Assembly: GCA_964627995.1 (NCBI GenBank)
Contig: CAZVLN010000009.1
Coordinates: 1 to 64,000, forward strand
Direction of reading: 5' to 3'
Source: JAWLFI01 sp964627995
GTDB lineage: Bacteria > Bacteroidota > Bacteroidia > Chitinophagales > Saprospiraceae
Length of the DNA stretch: 64,000 bases
Below, piece by piece: positions 9,109 through 17,115 of the stretch. The position numbers and the translations under genes are program-made. Below the pieces are notes generated by a model. That model was given only the letters and a program-made list of their open reading frames with translations, was not told where the DNA came from and ran no database searches. The number at the start of each line of letters is the position of its first letter. Position 1 is the stretch's first letter.

Positions 9109-10956
9109 TTGGTTTTTATATAACACTCTACTCGCATTAGCTACGGCCAATAGACAAACACCTACGTCAGCTAGTATGGCTGCCCAAAGTGAGGCGTATC
9201 CTAATGCTCCAAGGAAAAGAACGGCGAGTTTAACCGCAAAAACCAATGCGATATTTTGCCACAAGATGAAGCGGGTATATTTTGATATCCGAATGAGGTC
9301 TAGAATTTTCGAAAGCTGGCTTCCAGGGAGAATAACATCTGCTGACTCAATTGAAAGGTCACTACCGGTATTTCCCATGGCTATTCCCACTTCTGCTTTG
9401 GCCAAAACGGCGCTATCATTAAGCCCGTCGCCGACAAATGCAGCCGGGTGGCGGTCGGCAGTTAGTTTGTCAAAATAGTTGAGTTTATCTTTCGGGTGTA
9501 GCTCTCCGAAAACCTCATGAAGGCCAAGATTAGATCCGACCTCCTCGACTACGGTTTTTCGATCACCTGATAGTAGGAATCTAAAAATATTCTGATCTTT
9601 TAATTTGGAAAGAGTCTCCCTGGCATCAGGCTTAATGGGGTCCGATAAAAAAATGGAAAGAATGTGTGCACGATCTTTACTGAGAGCCACCTCTGTATAT
9701 GGTAGTTCTGTAGCTTCATATGACTTGTCAACCCATTCCGGCCGCCCCAATCTATAGGTGTGGTCGGATAGTTGAGCTTCGATCCCCATTCCAGGTTCTT
9801 CCAGTATATGGCTAAGCTCTTCGTCAGCGCTATCTATATTCTTTTGTTTCAAATAGTCATTAATAGCTCGGCTTGCGGGATGGTGAGAGACTCCACTTAA
9901 TGTCAATAATATAGGCATTAGAGGATCTTCTGAGGATAAATTTTCGCTCATATGCGAAAGTGAAGGTTCCCCTTTCGTAAGTGTTCCAGTTTTGTCAAAA
10001 CCAATAGATTGAAGCTGGGTCATAAAATCAAGAAACTGTGCCCCTTTAACAAGAATATGCGATCGACTCGCTGCTCCAATACCAGCAAAATAGGTTAGTG
10101 GTATGGAAAGTACTAAGGCGCAAGGACAACTTATAACGAGAAAGACGGCCGCCCGGTACAACCAAACCTGATATTCGTACTGATCAACAAAGAAATATGG
10201 GATGACAAAGATTAATACAGCGAGCAAAGCGACCGCTGGGGTGTAAACTTTAGCAAATTTGCGGAAAAACAATTCTGTCGGTGCTTTTTGCGCTTGTGCT
10301 TCTTGTGTCAAAGTAAACAATCGCGATAATGTACTGTCTTTGAGTTCTTTAGTCACCTTTACTTTGAGTGGTGCGCCTTCGTTGATAAAACCAGATAATA
10401 GATCATCTCCAGATCGGAATGTGCGTATCTCGCTTTCACCAGTAATTTTCGCGGTATTTATAGCTGAAGAAGATGAAATAAGAACGCCATCATGTGACAA
10501 ACGTTCTCCACGGTTAAGAATGAGGATATCACCAAGCTTGACGTTTTCAGCATTCTCTACAATAGCGCCTGTTGGTTTTAGGATGCGCGCCTCTTCGGGC
10601 CGCTGGTCTAACATACTTCGAATTCGGTCACGAGCCCTATGAACAGATTGATGTTGGAAATACTCACCCAATTCATACAGCAACATGACCGTTATCGCTT
10701 CCGGGTATTCTTCAATAAAAAAGGCAGCCAGAGTAGCAATGGCCATAAGACTAAATTCATCAAAAACCTGGCCACGTATGATATGCTGCAAAGCTTTAAA
10801 GATAACAAAATGGCCAGCGATGATGTAACTCAGTAAATAGATATAAAAAGCGATCGAGCCATCAACGCCCCACCAAACTGCAATTAAGGCTATAGCAAAT
10901 GCTGAGGCCCCTAATAGGACACGATGAAGTCGTTGTTTAATATATGGTACGAACAT
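9097..10956 (-). CDS. P1B-type heavy-metal ATPase (zinc/cadmium-like)
   Basis: A 619-aa metal-exporting P-type ATPase. It shows the TGES actuator loop, the transmembrane metal site SCPCALV (CPC near residue 276), the phosphorylated Asp in DKTGTLT near residue 320, the HP dipeptide in GVSHHPASRAI and the hinge VGDGLNDSAVLA near 506. The last helix has DVGVCLLAVANASR, a pattern of the P1B-2 (Zn2+/Cd2+/Pb2+) group, so zinc or cadmium is more likely than copper. No N-terminal HMA domain or Cys/His-rich tail is present, making it shorter than ZntA. It follows a NicO-like gene by 1-2 nt in one operon whose promoter region holds an operator-like inverted repeat. Confidence 0.88.
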   Translation of the reverse strand: MFVPYIKQRLHRVLLGASAFAIALIAVWWGVDGSIAFYIYLLSYIIAGHFVIFKALQHIIRGQVFDEFSLMAIATLAAFFIEEYPEAITVMLLYELGEYFQHQSVHRARDRIRSMLDQRPEEARILKPTGAIVENAENVKLGDILILNRGERLSHDGVLISSSSAINTAKITGESEIRTFRSGDDLLSGFINEGAPLKVKVTKELKDSTLSRLFTLTQEAQAQKAPTELFFRKFAKVYTPAVALLAVLIFVIPYFFVDQYEYQVWLYRAAVFLVISCPCALVLSIPLTYFAGIGAASRSHILVKGAQFLDFMTQLQSIGFDKTGTLTKGEPSLSHMSENLSSEDPLMPILLTLSGVSHHPASRAINDYLKQKNIDSADEELSHILEEPGMGIEAQLSDHTYRLGRPEWVDKSYEATELPYTEVALSKDRAHILSIFLSDPIKPDARETLSKLKDQNIFRFLLSGDRKTVVEEVGSNLGLHEVFGELHPKDKLNYFDKLTADRHPAAFVGDGLNDSAVLAKAEVGIAMGNTGSDLSIESADVILPGSQLSKILDLIRISKYTRFILWQNIALVFAVKLAVLFLGALGYASLWAAILADVGVCLLAVANASRVLYKNQSSD

Positions 10957-10957
10957 A

Positions 10958-11593
10958 TTAATGAAAGTGCCAGTGGTTGTATTGCAATACTAAGGTAAGT
11001 ATACCAATAATGATCAGTATAATTCCGGTGATTTTCTTTTCATATCGTTCCAAAAACTCCCAGTGCATATTTTTCAGAGATTGAAAGCCCAAATAAACAA
11101 GTATTAGCATTACTGAGGTAGTCGCTAGAAGAAACACTACAGATACTAAGGCTAAGCCTGGCCAGCCTTCTTTAGCCGCTACAAGAAAGTAGGTTTCCAT
11201 CTCTAGGCAGGGACTCAAAAACATAGATAGGGTAAGCGCAAAAATTATGGCGATTTTGCTTTTTTTGTCTTCAACTTCGGAAGAAAGATGGTCGTGAGTA
11301 TGTCCTTTTGAAAACCAGATATAAAAGATACCCATAATGACAAGAATGAGAGGGGCTACTAATTCTGTAAATAGTTCAAATTGATTAGAAATCTGAATAC
11401 CAACAAAACCCAGTGCCAGGCCGATTGCTATGGTTCCGGAACTGTGAGCTAGACCCGTAAGTGCGGTCACTCCTAGAGACTCTCGAAGTGTCCAGGATTC
11501 AGCCTTGGCTATTGTAACTAATGGAATCCAATGGTTGGGAATCAGCGCATGGACAACGGCTAAACTAAAACTTGCAATAAATATTTCTATCAT
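10958..11593 (-). CDS. NicO/RcnA-like membrane transporter
   Basis: A 211-aa protein with about six hydrophobic helices. HALIPNHWIPLV near the N-terminus and GLAHSSGTIAIG resemble the HALxPDH and GxxHxxGH signatures of the NicO (nickel/cobalt efflux) superfamily, and a His-rich cytoplasmic loop KGHTHDH lies mid-protein. FLSPCLEMETYF adds a Pro-Cys pair in a membrane helix. It is the first gene of an operon with a P1B ATPase, which supports a role in divalent metal export or delivery. The ATG at 11593 (MIEIFIASF) is preferred over codons nine or more residues upstream because the -7 box at 11618-11625 would lie inside the longer form. Annotated alternatives are TauE- or UreH-like membrane proteins. 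Confidence 0.65.
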   Translation of the reverse strand: MIEIFIASFSLAVVHALIPNHWIPLVTIAKAESWTLRESLGVTALTGLAHSSGTIAIGLALGFVGIQISNQFELFTELVAPLILVIMGIFYIWFSKGHTHDHLSSEVEDKKSKIAIIFALTLSMFLSPCLEMETYFLVAAKEGWPGLALVSVVFLLATTSVMLILVYLGFQSLKNMHWEFLERYEKKITGIILIIIGILTLVLQYNHWHFH

Positions 11594-11617
11594 GGCCGGT
11601 GCTTTTGAGCCTGGCAT

Positions 11618-11625
11618 CAAAGGTA
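11618..11625 (-). promoter_or_regulatory. Putative -7 box of the metal-export operon
   Basis: On the minus strand the sequence reads TACCTTTG, an exact TAnnTTTG match, about 25 nt upstream of the ATG at 11593. An inverted repeat immediately upstream (11636-11650) lies between this box and where a -33 box would be. Confidence 0.55.
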
Positions 11626-11635
11626 CAAATTTAAC

Positions 11636-11650
11636 TGCAACGCTGTTGCA
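11636..11650. promoter_or_regulatory. Inverted-repeat operator candidate TGCAAC-N3-GTTGCA
   Basis: Perfect 6-bp arms TGCAAC (11636-11641) and GTTGCA (11645-11650) separated by GCT. It lies about 10 nt upstream of the -7 box of the NicO-like/P1B ATPase operon, in the core promoter, where a dimeric metal sensor of the Fur, ArsR or MerR kinds would act. No regulator gene is adjacent, so the binding protein is unknown. Confidence 0.45.
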
Positions 11651-11726
11651 AAAGAAGCCGGTATTTTGAAAGGAAAAGGTAGGAACTTATGTGTGAAATG
11701 TCACTGTAGGGGATGTAAGGCTTAAT

Positions 11727-11734
11727 TACCTTTG
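11727..11734 (+). promoter_or_regulatory. Putative -7 box of the thioredoxin gene
   Basis: TACCTTTG matches TAnnTTTG exactly and lies 23 nt upstream of the ATG at 11758. No good -33 element was seen. Confidence 0.5.
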
Positions 11735-11757
11735 TCGTAAAGAAAAAAACATAAGAT

Positions 11758-12072
11758 ATGAAGACCGCAAAAAAATTGAGTTTTAACGATTTAATAAATG
11801 GACGTAAAAAGGTTTTGGTCGATTTTCATGCGACTTGGTGTGGTCCTTGTAAAATGATGACTCCGATTTTAAAAGAGGCTAAAGATGAGTTAGGAGATGA
11901 GGTCCGGATCGTAAAAATAGATGTTGATAAAAATCAAGGCTTGGCCCAAAAGTATCAGGTACGTGGTGTACCAACTCTGATGCTATTTCAAAAAGGCAAA
12001 GCCTTATGGCGTCAGAGTGGCGTGATATCTGCGAATCAAATAAAAGAAGTGGTCAATGGCCACGGAGAATAG
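11758..12072 (+). CDS. trxA: Thioredoxin
   Basis: A 104-aa cytoplasmic thioredoxin, the family's usual size. The redox motif WCGPCK has its cysteines at residues 28 and 31, preceded by the VDFHAT strand. The cis-proline loop is RGVPTLMLF. It reduces disulfides in target proteins and would be recharged by thioredoxin reductase, which is not in the window. It is monocistronic, divergent from the metal-export operon. Its TAG stop is followed by 26 further sense codons in the same frame before TAA at 12151, an oddity described under findings. Confidence 0.93.
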   Translation: MKTAKKLSFNDLINGRKKVLVDFHATWCGPCKMMTPILKEAKDELGDEVRIVKIDVDKNQGLAQKYQVRGVPTLMLFQKGKALWRQSGVISANQIKEVVNGHGE

Positions 12073-12145
12073 TGCCAAAGCGATCTCGAAAAAGTAAAAG
12101 ATTGGTCATTAGAATCGGATGACCCTAAAATTATCGAGCAAAAGA

Positions 12146-12319
12146 TTAAATAACTCGAAGGCCTTTCACTAAACTGGTCAGCGAAAAGGGGAGGACTACC
12201 CAAAACCATTCATTTACAAAAATCATCATAAAAATAAGAATAGCTGTGCTCACTAAAAATAGTAGCCAATACTTACCTGTAGATTCCTTTTTCTCAGCTT
12301 GTGTATGTTGATCTGACAT
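12146..12319 (-). CDS. Small single-helix membrane protein (57 aa)
   Basis: A 57-codon reading frame starting with ATG at 12319. The first 16 residues are hydrophilic (MSDQHTQAEKKESTGK), followed by a strongly hydrophobic YWLLFLVSTAILIFMMIFV segment, then EWFWVVLPFSLTSLVKGLRVI. The hydrophilic-lead/one-or-two-helix pattern with an NEWFWVVLPF stretch resembles small membrane proteins I associate with Bacteroidota genomes, but this recall is not verified. It is convergent with trxA and overlaps the in-frame tail after the thioredoxin stop. Function unknown. Protein-like composition and a normal start make it a probable gene. Confidence 0.6.
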   Translation of the reverse strand: MSDQHTQAEKKESTGKYWLLFLVSTAILIFMMIFVNEWFWVVLPFSLTSLVKGLRVI

Positions 12320-12858
12320 AGTAACTTATTTTGATCTCCAAATTTAAGAAATAATTTGTAAAATAAGTGGGAGTAAGTGTTTCATTTGCTATTTCTTATT
12401 CAGGATATGTTTTAGCGAAAGTGACATAATTTTATTTATGTAGCAGCGCAAAACACCTGTGTTTTAAAGTCAAAAAATGCTGACTTTATACCCAGCATCC
12501 ATTATGGTCCTCCTTGAGTATGATATTGTGAAGCGAAGCATAATTTGGATTGTATGTTTTTGACACTTTAGCCCTAAATTCAATAAGGTAATTTGTAAAG
12601 GCTAGAACTTCTTAATTTTTCTATAAGTATGGTTTCATGTTTGTAAGTTATTAATGCAGAGTGACATTACGCGATGTCTATTTGGTATCTGTTGAAATAC
12701 TCTGACAGATAATTATTAACCACTATTAAATGTTTTGATAAAAAAATGGTGATTTGCAATACTTAAGTATCCTTGGTAAGAAAAAAATACTCATAAATTT
12801 GGATTTTAAACAAATCTTCAATATATTTAATTTATTATTGACTTTTAATTTCAGAACT
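12320..12858. other. AT-rich intergenic region
   Basis: About 540 nt without a convincing gene or RNA. Only short reading frames (under 25 codons) are present. TATTATTG at 12833-12840, one mismatch from TAnnTTTG, is a possible -7 box for the following secreted-protein gene and would give a leader of about 15 nt to the ATG at 12859. Confidence 0.35.
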
Positions 12859-14885
12859 ATGATTGATCTTCAAAGCACTTCAAAGCATTTCAAAGCACTA
12901 CCTTAATTAGTAGCTACTTCGTTGCTTTGTTTCTTTTTTCTCATAATTATGGATCTGCGCAATTCGATTCTCTGACGATAGATCCACTTTTGCCTCTTGA
13001 TACTTTCGATGTTTGTGATGGAGTTCACGCCAAAGCCAGTTTTACTGTGCGATATGATCAATTTGCTCAGGTGTATTTTCGCACAGAAATACCCGAATAT
13101 GAGATGAGTTTTTTTATTAGCTCTAGTAATAATCCAAACTTAAGTTTTGCTGTTGACACCCTTAGCTTCTTGGAAAGCGAAGATCCTGAGCTTTTATTAA
13201 CCGTAAATCAAGCAGGCTTAAATGAAGTTTTTCAACTTTGGGCGCAAAATGACTGTGGAGATACATTATTGCTTGCTGATGTAAGTTCTTCAAAAAGTAA
13301 TTCATCGTCTGTACCGGTTTCAAATAAATTATTTTATACTTTGGGTGATATCGATGGATATTTGAACTTCTATGATCTATTGGAAAATGACTCATCTGTT
13401 CTTTTCGAAGAAAAACTCAGTTTTGTGCAAAAATACTTTTTTGATGATTCTGCTTTTTCAAGTGGGAGCATATCTACGGGGGGGATTCTTGATACTTTGC
13501 CTGTGAACCATGATAGGCTTCTACCATGTTATTGCAAGCTAATCAAAGGAAAACCATTGAAAGAGCCATTTACAAATGGCGATCCGGAATTTTATGGATC
13601 CAGTTTTGTAAGATACAACTTTCCATATGTATTAAAGAATAACGAAGAAACTGTATTCAGTAAATGGGGAACTATTCATTCAATGGCTCATATTGGTCCA
13701 GCAAGATATATTAATAATTATAGTACTGGGGTTTGTACCGGAAGCAAATACTCTATTTTGGGAACAGGAGATGAATTAACTTCACCTACCATTACATCAT
13801 TACTTTTTAATTGGTCTTTCTCTTCGGGACCTTACGGAGAGTGGTGTGATGACTCCGATGATTTATGTGAAAAGCAAGTAAATTACTCAGTGAAGTATGA
13901 TACGAGATTACAAGCGGTTACACAATTAAGATGGGCTTCTTGGTTTTGTGGAACAAACAAGGCCTCTCGTGCAAGAGCTGAAGAGTATGCGGCATTAATT
14001 TTAAAGGATGATAATGGTCGCTTTGAAGTTCTTGAAGTTAATAGAGCTGGAGTAGCTTCTGAAGAAAGCACCACCTACTCTGATGAGTGGTTTTTAACTG
14101 TACTAGAGTTTGCAGGAACTATTGTAAGAGTAGCAGCTGGTGATTCAACCGGTGTTTTAGATTTAATTGAGTCAACTGCAGAATTAATTGAAAATATCAT
14201 AACGAACGATTATGTTGAAAAGGACGGAGCTGAGAATAAGGACCTTCCATTTACTTTATTAAATAATAATACAGGAACTTTTCAAATTAAACCAAATTCG
14301 CTTACTGAATTAATGTTAGTATCATCGGGATTAACAGAAACAGGAGGTGCCCTTGCTTGGAAGTCAAATTCGCGAATTGAGAGTAATTACAGGCTAGCAG
14401 CAGGCATTAATGGAGGTGTTGCTGATGCTCCTTCTGAATATTGTTGTTCAGATGGTTTTAGTACATGGAGCCTGGCAAGTATGAGGGAAGCCCCTGTGAA
14501 CTATTTTGCCTTATTTAACTCAGTGGATGCATTCCTTTTTACTTTAGGGCATCAATATGATGGAAATGATTTAGGTTCTGCCGTTTCTTATTTTAATTGT
14601 CCTACTCCGACCGATGAGTCTGCGGCAAGGGGGATTTTTGATTCTACTAACGAATTAAATGGTCGAACTATAGATTATTACCAACTATTTGATGTAAATG
14701 GAAGGCTTGTGGATGAATCGAATTACTATATCAACATTAATGAGAATGCAATTATGATTAACAAGCCAGAATACTCAGGGATGTTTTTTATTGTTGCACA
14801 TGTAACCGACGGATCATTCATTACATCGAAGTTTTTTGTTTCTAAAAATCAACCAACAAACGAAGTATATGTCAATTTTAAATAA
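12859..14885 (+). CDS. Secreted T9SS-type protein; N-terminus out of frame at a 10-bp repeat
   Basis: The main frame, open from 12867 to 14885, encodes a large secreted protein I do not recognise. It has a Cys-containing N-terminal beta-rich part and a C-terminal segment (YYQLFDVNGRLVDES ... YSGMFFIVAHVTDGSFITSKFFVSK) resembling a T9SS type A sorting domain. The nearest start in that frame is a TTG at 12927, which would cut the signal peptide short. An ATG at 12859 lies near a -7-like box but runs out of frame, stopping at 12904. Between them are three 10-bp units (12871-12900). One extra unit, or loss of two, would join ATG and main frame and give a complete signal peptide ending near GSAQ. 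This is either phase variation, a pseudogene, or a sequence error. Followed by an overlapping lipoprotein gene. Confidence 0.6.
12871..12900 (+). repeat. Tandem 10-bp repeat, three units
   Basis: Units CAAAGCACTT, CAAAGCATTT and CAAAGCACTA follow without gaps. The unit length is not a multiple of three, so copy-number change shifts the reading frame of the secreted-protein gene beginning at 12859. Units differ at single positions, which slows but does not exclude slippage or recombination. Confidence 0.75.
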
Positions 14886-15540
14886 CTTCTCGGTAATCTT
14901 ATGCATTGGCCTTATTTTCTTTTCGTGTAAAGACGATATTTCTAAAATGGATGATTTGCGTTGCAATTCATACTGTGATACAAATCCGTACATGGATTGC
15001 AATGATGGTCAATGCCTTTGTCCTGATGAAAATTTTTTCACCCCCTTTTTACATAATGATCGACTTTGTAACGACTTGAATGCTTCTTTTTATGTACGTG
15101 TAGGCCATGAGGGGAATATAGATTATTTTAAACCAATGGATATATTGAAAATGCCTGATAGTTCATCCATATATTCAAGATCTACAAGTTCATTGTCGAA
15201 GCGGTATCCTGAAGAGTTCATAGTAGAATGGTTTGCATCTAGGTCAGATACATTCGATTATGATAAGTATCCTTTACCTCATATTGCTTTAGTTTTTGAA
15301 AATAATAGCCCTTCAAATGATGACTTTCCAATGCGGGGTAGTTCAGATTTATCACCTGCAAATTATAGTCCACAGGAATATCTCAGGCCAATTGATGGTG
15401 TTTACTATGGGATAAAGTTTGATTGGTACATAGAATTCACTGAAGATTTAGCAACTTTACATATTGATGTCTATTCTACTGGCAATGGTTCTGTGTTTCT
15501 CGATGACCAAATTACCATGTATTTTGAGCGCTATAGGTAA
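14869..15540 (+). CDS. Cys-rich lipoprotein, partner of the preceding secreted protein
   Basis: A 223-aa predicted lipoprotein. The signal peptide ends in a lipobox LIFFSC with the lipidated Cys at residue 20. A following Cys-rich stretch (CNSYCDTNPYMDC then CNDGQCLCPDENF region, about residues 31-60) is EGF-like in spacing. The rest has aromatic and beta-strand-rich sequence without a family I recognise. The ATG at 14869 overlaps the end of the secreted-protein gene by 17 nt, implying co-translation and probably a shared surface function. A longer frame beginning at 14836 lacks a signal peptide at the start and was not used. Base composition is AT-rich like its neighbour. Confidence 0.7.
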   Translation: MSILNNFSVILCIGLIFFSCKDDISKMDDLRCNSYCDTNPYMDCNDGQCLCPDENFFTPFLHNDRLCNDLNASFYVRVGHEGNIDYFKPMDILKMPDSSSIYSRSTSSLSKRYPEEFIVEWFASRSDTFDYDKYPLPHIALVFENNSPSNDDFPMRGSSDLSPANYSPQEYLRPIDGVYYGIKFDWYIEFTEDLATLHIDVYSTGNGSVFLDDQITMYFERYR

Positions 15541-15676
15541 GAGTTAATTACCGTACGTAGTTCCTATAAATAGTTGATCTTACATATAAAGTGACCTACT
15601 TTAGCTTTTCCGACTTCTTTTGGTGGTATTTTTGAATTATACTTTTTTATGAATATCTTTTGGGAAAGTAGTGTCT

Positions 15677-15905
15677 GCGTAAGGGATAGAAGCGGCAGTC
15701 AGGTGCTCATGCGGCGAGCAGGCCTGAAGCGAGTAGGCGACCACAGGAAGCCCCACGCAGCCCCAGGGATGCCGCCGCATGAGCACCTGACTATGAGCGG
15801 ATAGCCCGCCCCAGCATTTTTGGGATATCGCTTGAACAACTTGCCGTTTTTTTTCTCATAGACTGGCAGATTCCCATCAGACGCTAAGCATGCTGGGGTA
15901 CGCCC
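15677..15905 (+). repeat. GC-rich structured intergenic element, copy B
   Basis: Closed by GCGTA (15677-15681) with TACGC (15899-15903). A perfect 19-bp stem joins 15697-15715 with 15774-15792, and CCCCAGCA (15809-15816) pairs with TGCTGGGG (15891-15898). It shares GCG-T-AAGGGATAGAAGCGG, GCGGATAGCCCG and ACGCCC with the other copies. It lies between the lipoprotein and FAD oxidoreductase genes, same strand as both; -7-like sequences (TATCTTCA) occur between the element and the next gene, so it probably lies outside that gene's transcript. Confidence 0.8.
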
Positions 15906-15959
15906 AAAAAATTATAAACCAATACCTTATTGAGATGAAATTCCGTATCTTCATAATCT

Positions 15960-17018
15960 ATGAAAAATGAATGCTGGGATGTAGGGATTGTCGGGCAGGG
16001 TCTGGCTGGGACTGTACTGCATGCGTATTTAGAGAATGCAGGCTATAAGACCTGCGTATGGGATCCAGGAGGCGTATCGTGTTCCTCGATTTCCAGTGGT
16101 ATTCTGAACCCATTAACTGGGCGGAAATATGTAAAAAGTTGGCTATTTGATGATTTGCTGACTGAAGCGGTGCGTTTTTATAGAGGACTTGAATCGGCAT
16201 TGGGTACTCGGTTTTTTTATGAGCGGCCCATTTTTAGGGCTCTTCCTGATCGCAGGGCTGAGAATGAGTGGGATTATCGATCTTCCTTGCCAGCTTATTC
16301 AGAATATGTGGGAGGAGATGCTGAAGAAGATCAGATACCTTCCGAGCTGCGGAGATCGGTGCCCTACATTTCAATTTTAAAGGGACATCAACTGCGAATC
16401 AGTCGCATGTTAAACGACTACCGCGCTTATTTGACGAATTCAAATAGATTGATACCTGAATCCTGGCAGCACAGTCAACTTATTCGGGAAGGAGATACTT
16501 GGATTTACAAGGGTGTACGTTGCCAAAAGATAATATTTTGTGAGGGAGCAGCAGCCATTCACAACCCCTGGCTCAAGGGGCTGCCATTTAATTTGTCGAA
16601 GGGAGAAGCCATGGTCATTAAGAAGCTAGAAGTTTTACCGGCGGTAATAAAGCGCCGTATTTTTTCTGTACCCTGGGAAAATGGGGAATGGTGGCTGGGT
16701 GCAGCGAATTTCTGGAATTATGAGGACGATTTACCCACTGACGAAGGGCAAGAGCGTATTATGGCTGCATTCATCGAAATGTATAGCGGCCAGAGACCGC
16801 CGGTTATGGAGAATTTTGCAGCTATTAAGCCCACCGTTCGAGATCGAAAACCTTTGCTCGGTCGTGTCGACCGGGATATATATGTATTTAATGGCTTAGG
16901 TACAAAAGGGGCTTCTTTGGCTCCCTATTTTGCCCGACATTTAGTGTCTCATATAAAGAGTGGACAATCACTAATGCAGGAGGTGGATATAAAAGGAAGA
17001 TGGGATGAGGCTTCTTAA
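15960..17018 (+). CDS. FAD-dependent amino-acid-oxidase-like oxidoreductase
   Basis: A 352-aa protein of the DAO family. The N-terminal Rossmann segment DVGIVGQGLAGTVLHAYLE binds FAD; SSISSGILNPLTGRKYVKSW follows, where family members contact the flavin. The C-terminal AAIKPTVRDRKPLLGR and NGLGTKGASLAPYFARHL segments complete the FAD fold. The closest functional models are glycine oxidase (ThiO) and the C-terminal oxidase domain of MnmC; neither can be chosen, since no thiamine or tRNA-modification gene is adjacent. Cytoplasmic, probably a single-gene transcript following repeat copy B. Confidence 0.78.
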   Translation: MKNECWDVGIVGQGLAGTVLHAYLENAGYKTCVWDPGGVSCSSISSGILNPLTGRKYVKSWLFDDLLTEAVRFYRGLESALGTRFFYERPIFRALPDRRAENEWDYRSSLPAYSEYVGGDAEEDQIPSELRRSVPYISILKGHQLRISRMLNDYRAYLTNSNRLIPESWQHSQLIREGDTWIYKGVRCQKIIFCEGAAAIHNPWLKGLPFNLSKGEAMVIKKLEVLPAVIKRRIFSVPWENGEWWLGAANFWNYEDDLPTDEGQERIMAAFIEMYSGQRPPVMENFAAIKPTVRDRKPLLGRVDRDIYVFNGLGTKGASLAPYFARHLVSHIKSGQSLMQEVDIKGRWDEAS

Positions 17019-17115
17019 ATACATGTTGGCAAGCATAAGGTTTTGTTAAATCCACCTGAATGTATATGCTCGGCGCAAAAATATATATTGGTATTTTAGA
17101 GAAAATTGTAAAAAA

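Noticed and set aside
10259..10642. 127-codon plus-strand frame inside the P1B ATPase gene
   Set aside because: Antisense shadow of conserved transport domains.
12482..12505. Short inverted repeats around AAAGTC and ATGCTG near 12465-12500
   Set aside because: Six-base arms in AT-rich sequence are expected by chance and no gene is arranged to use them.
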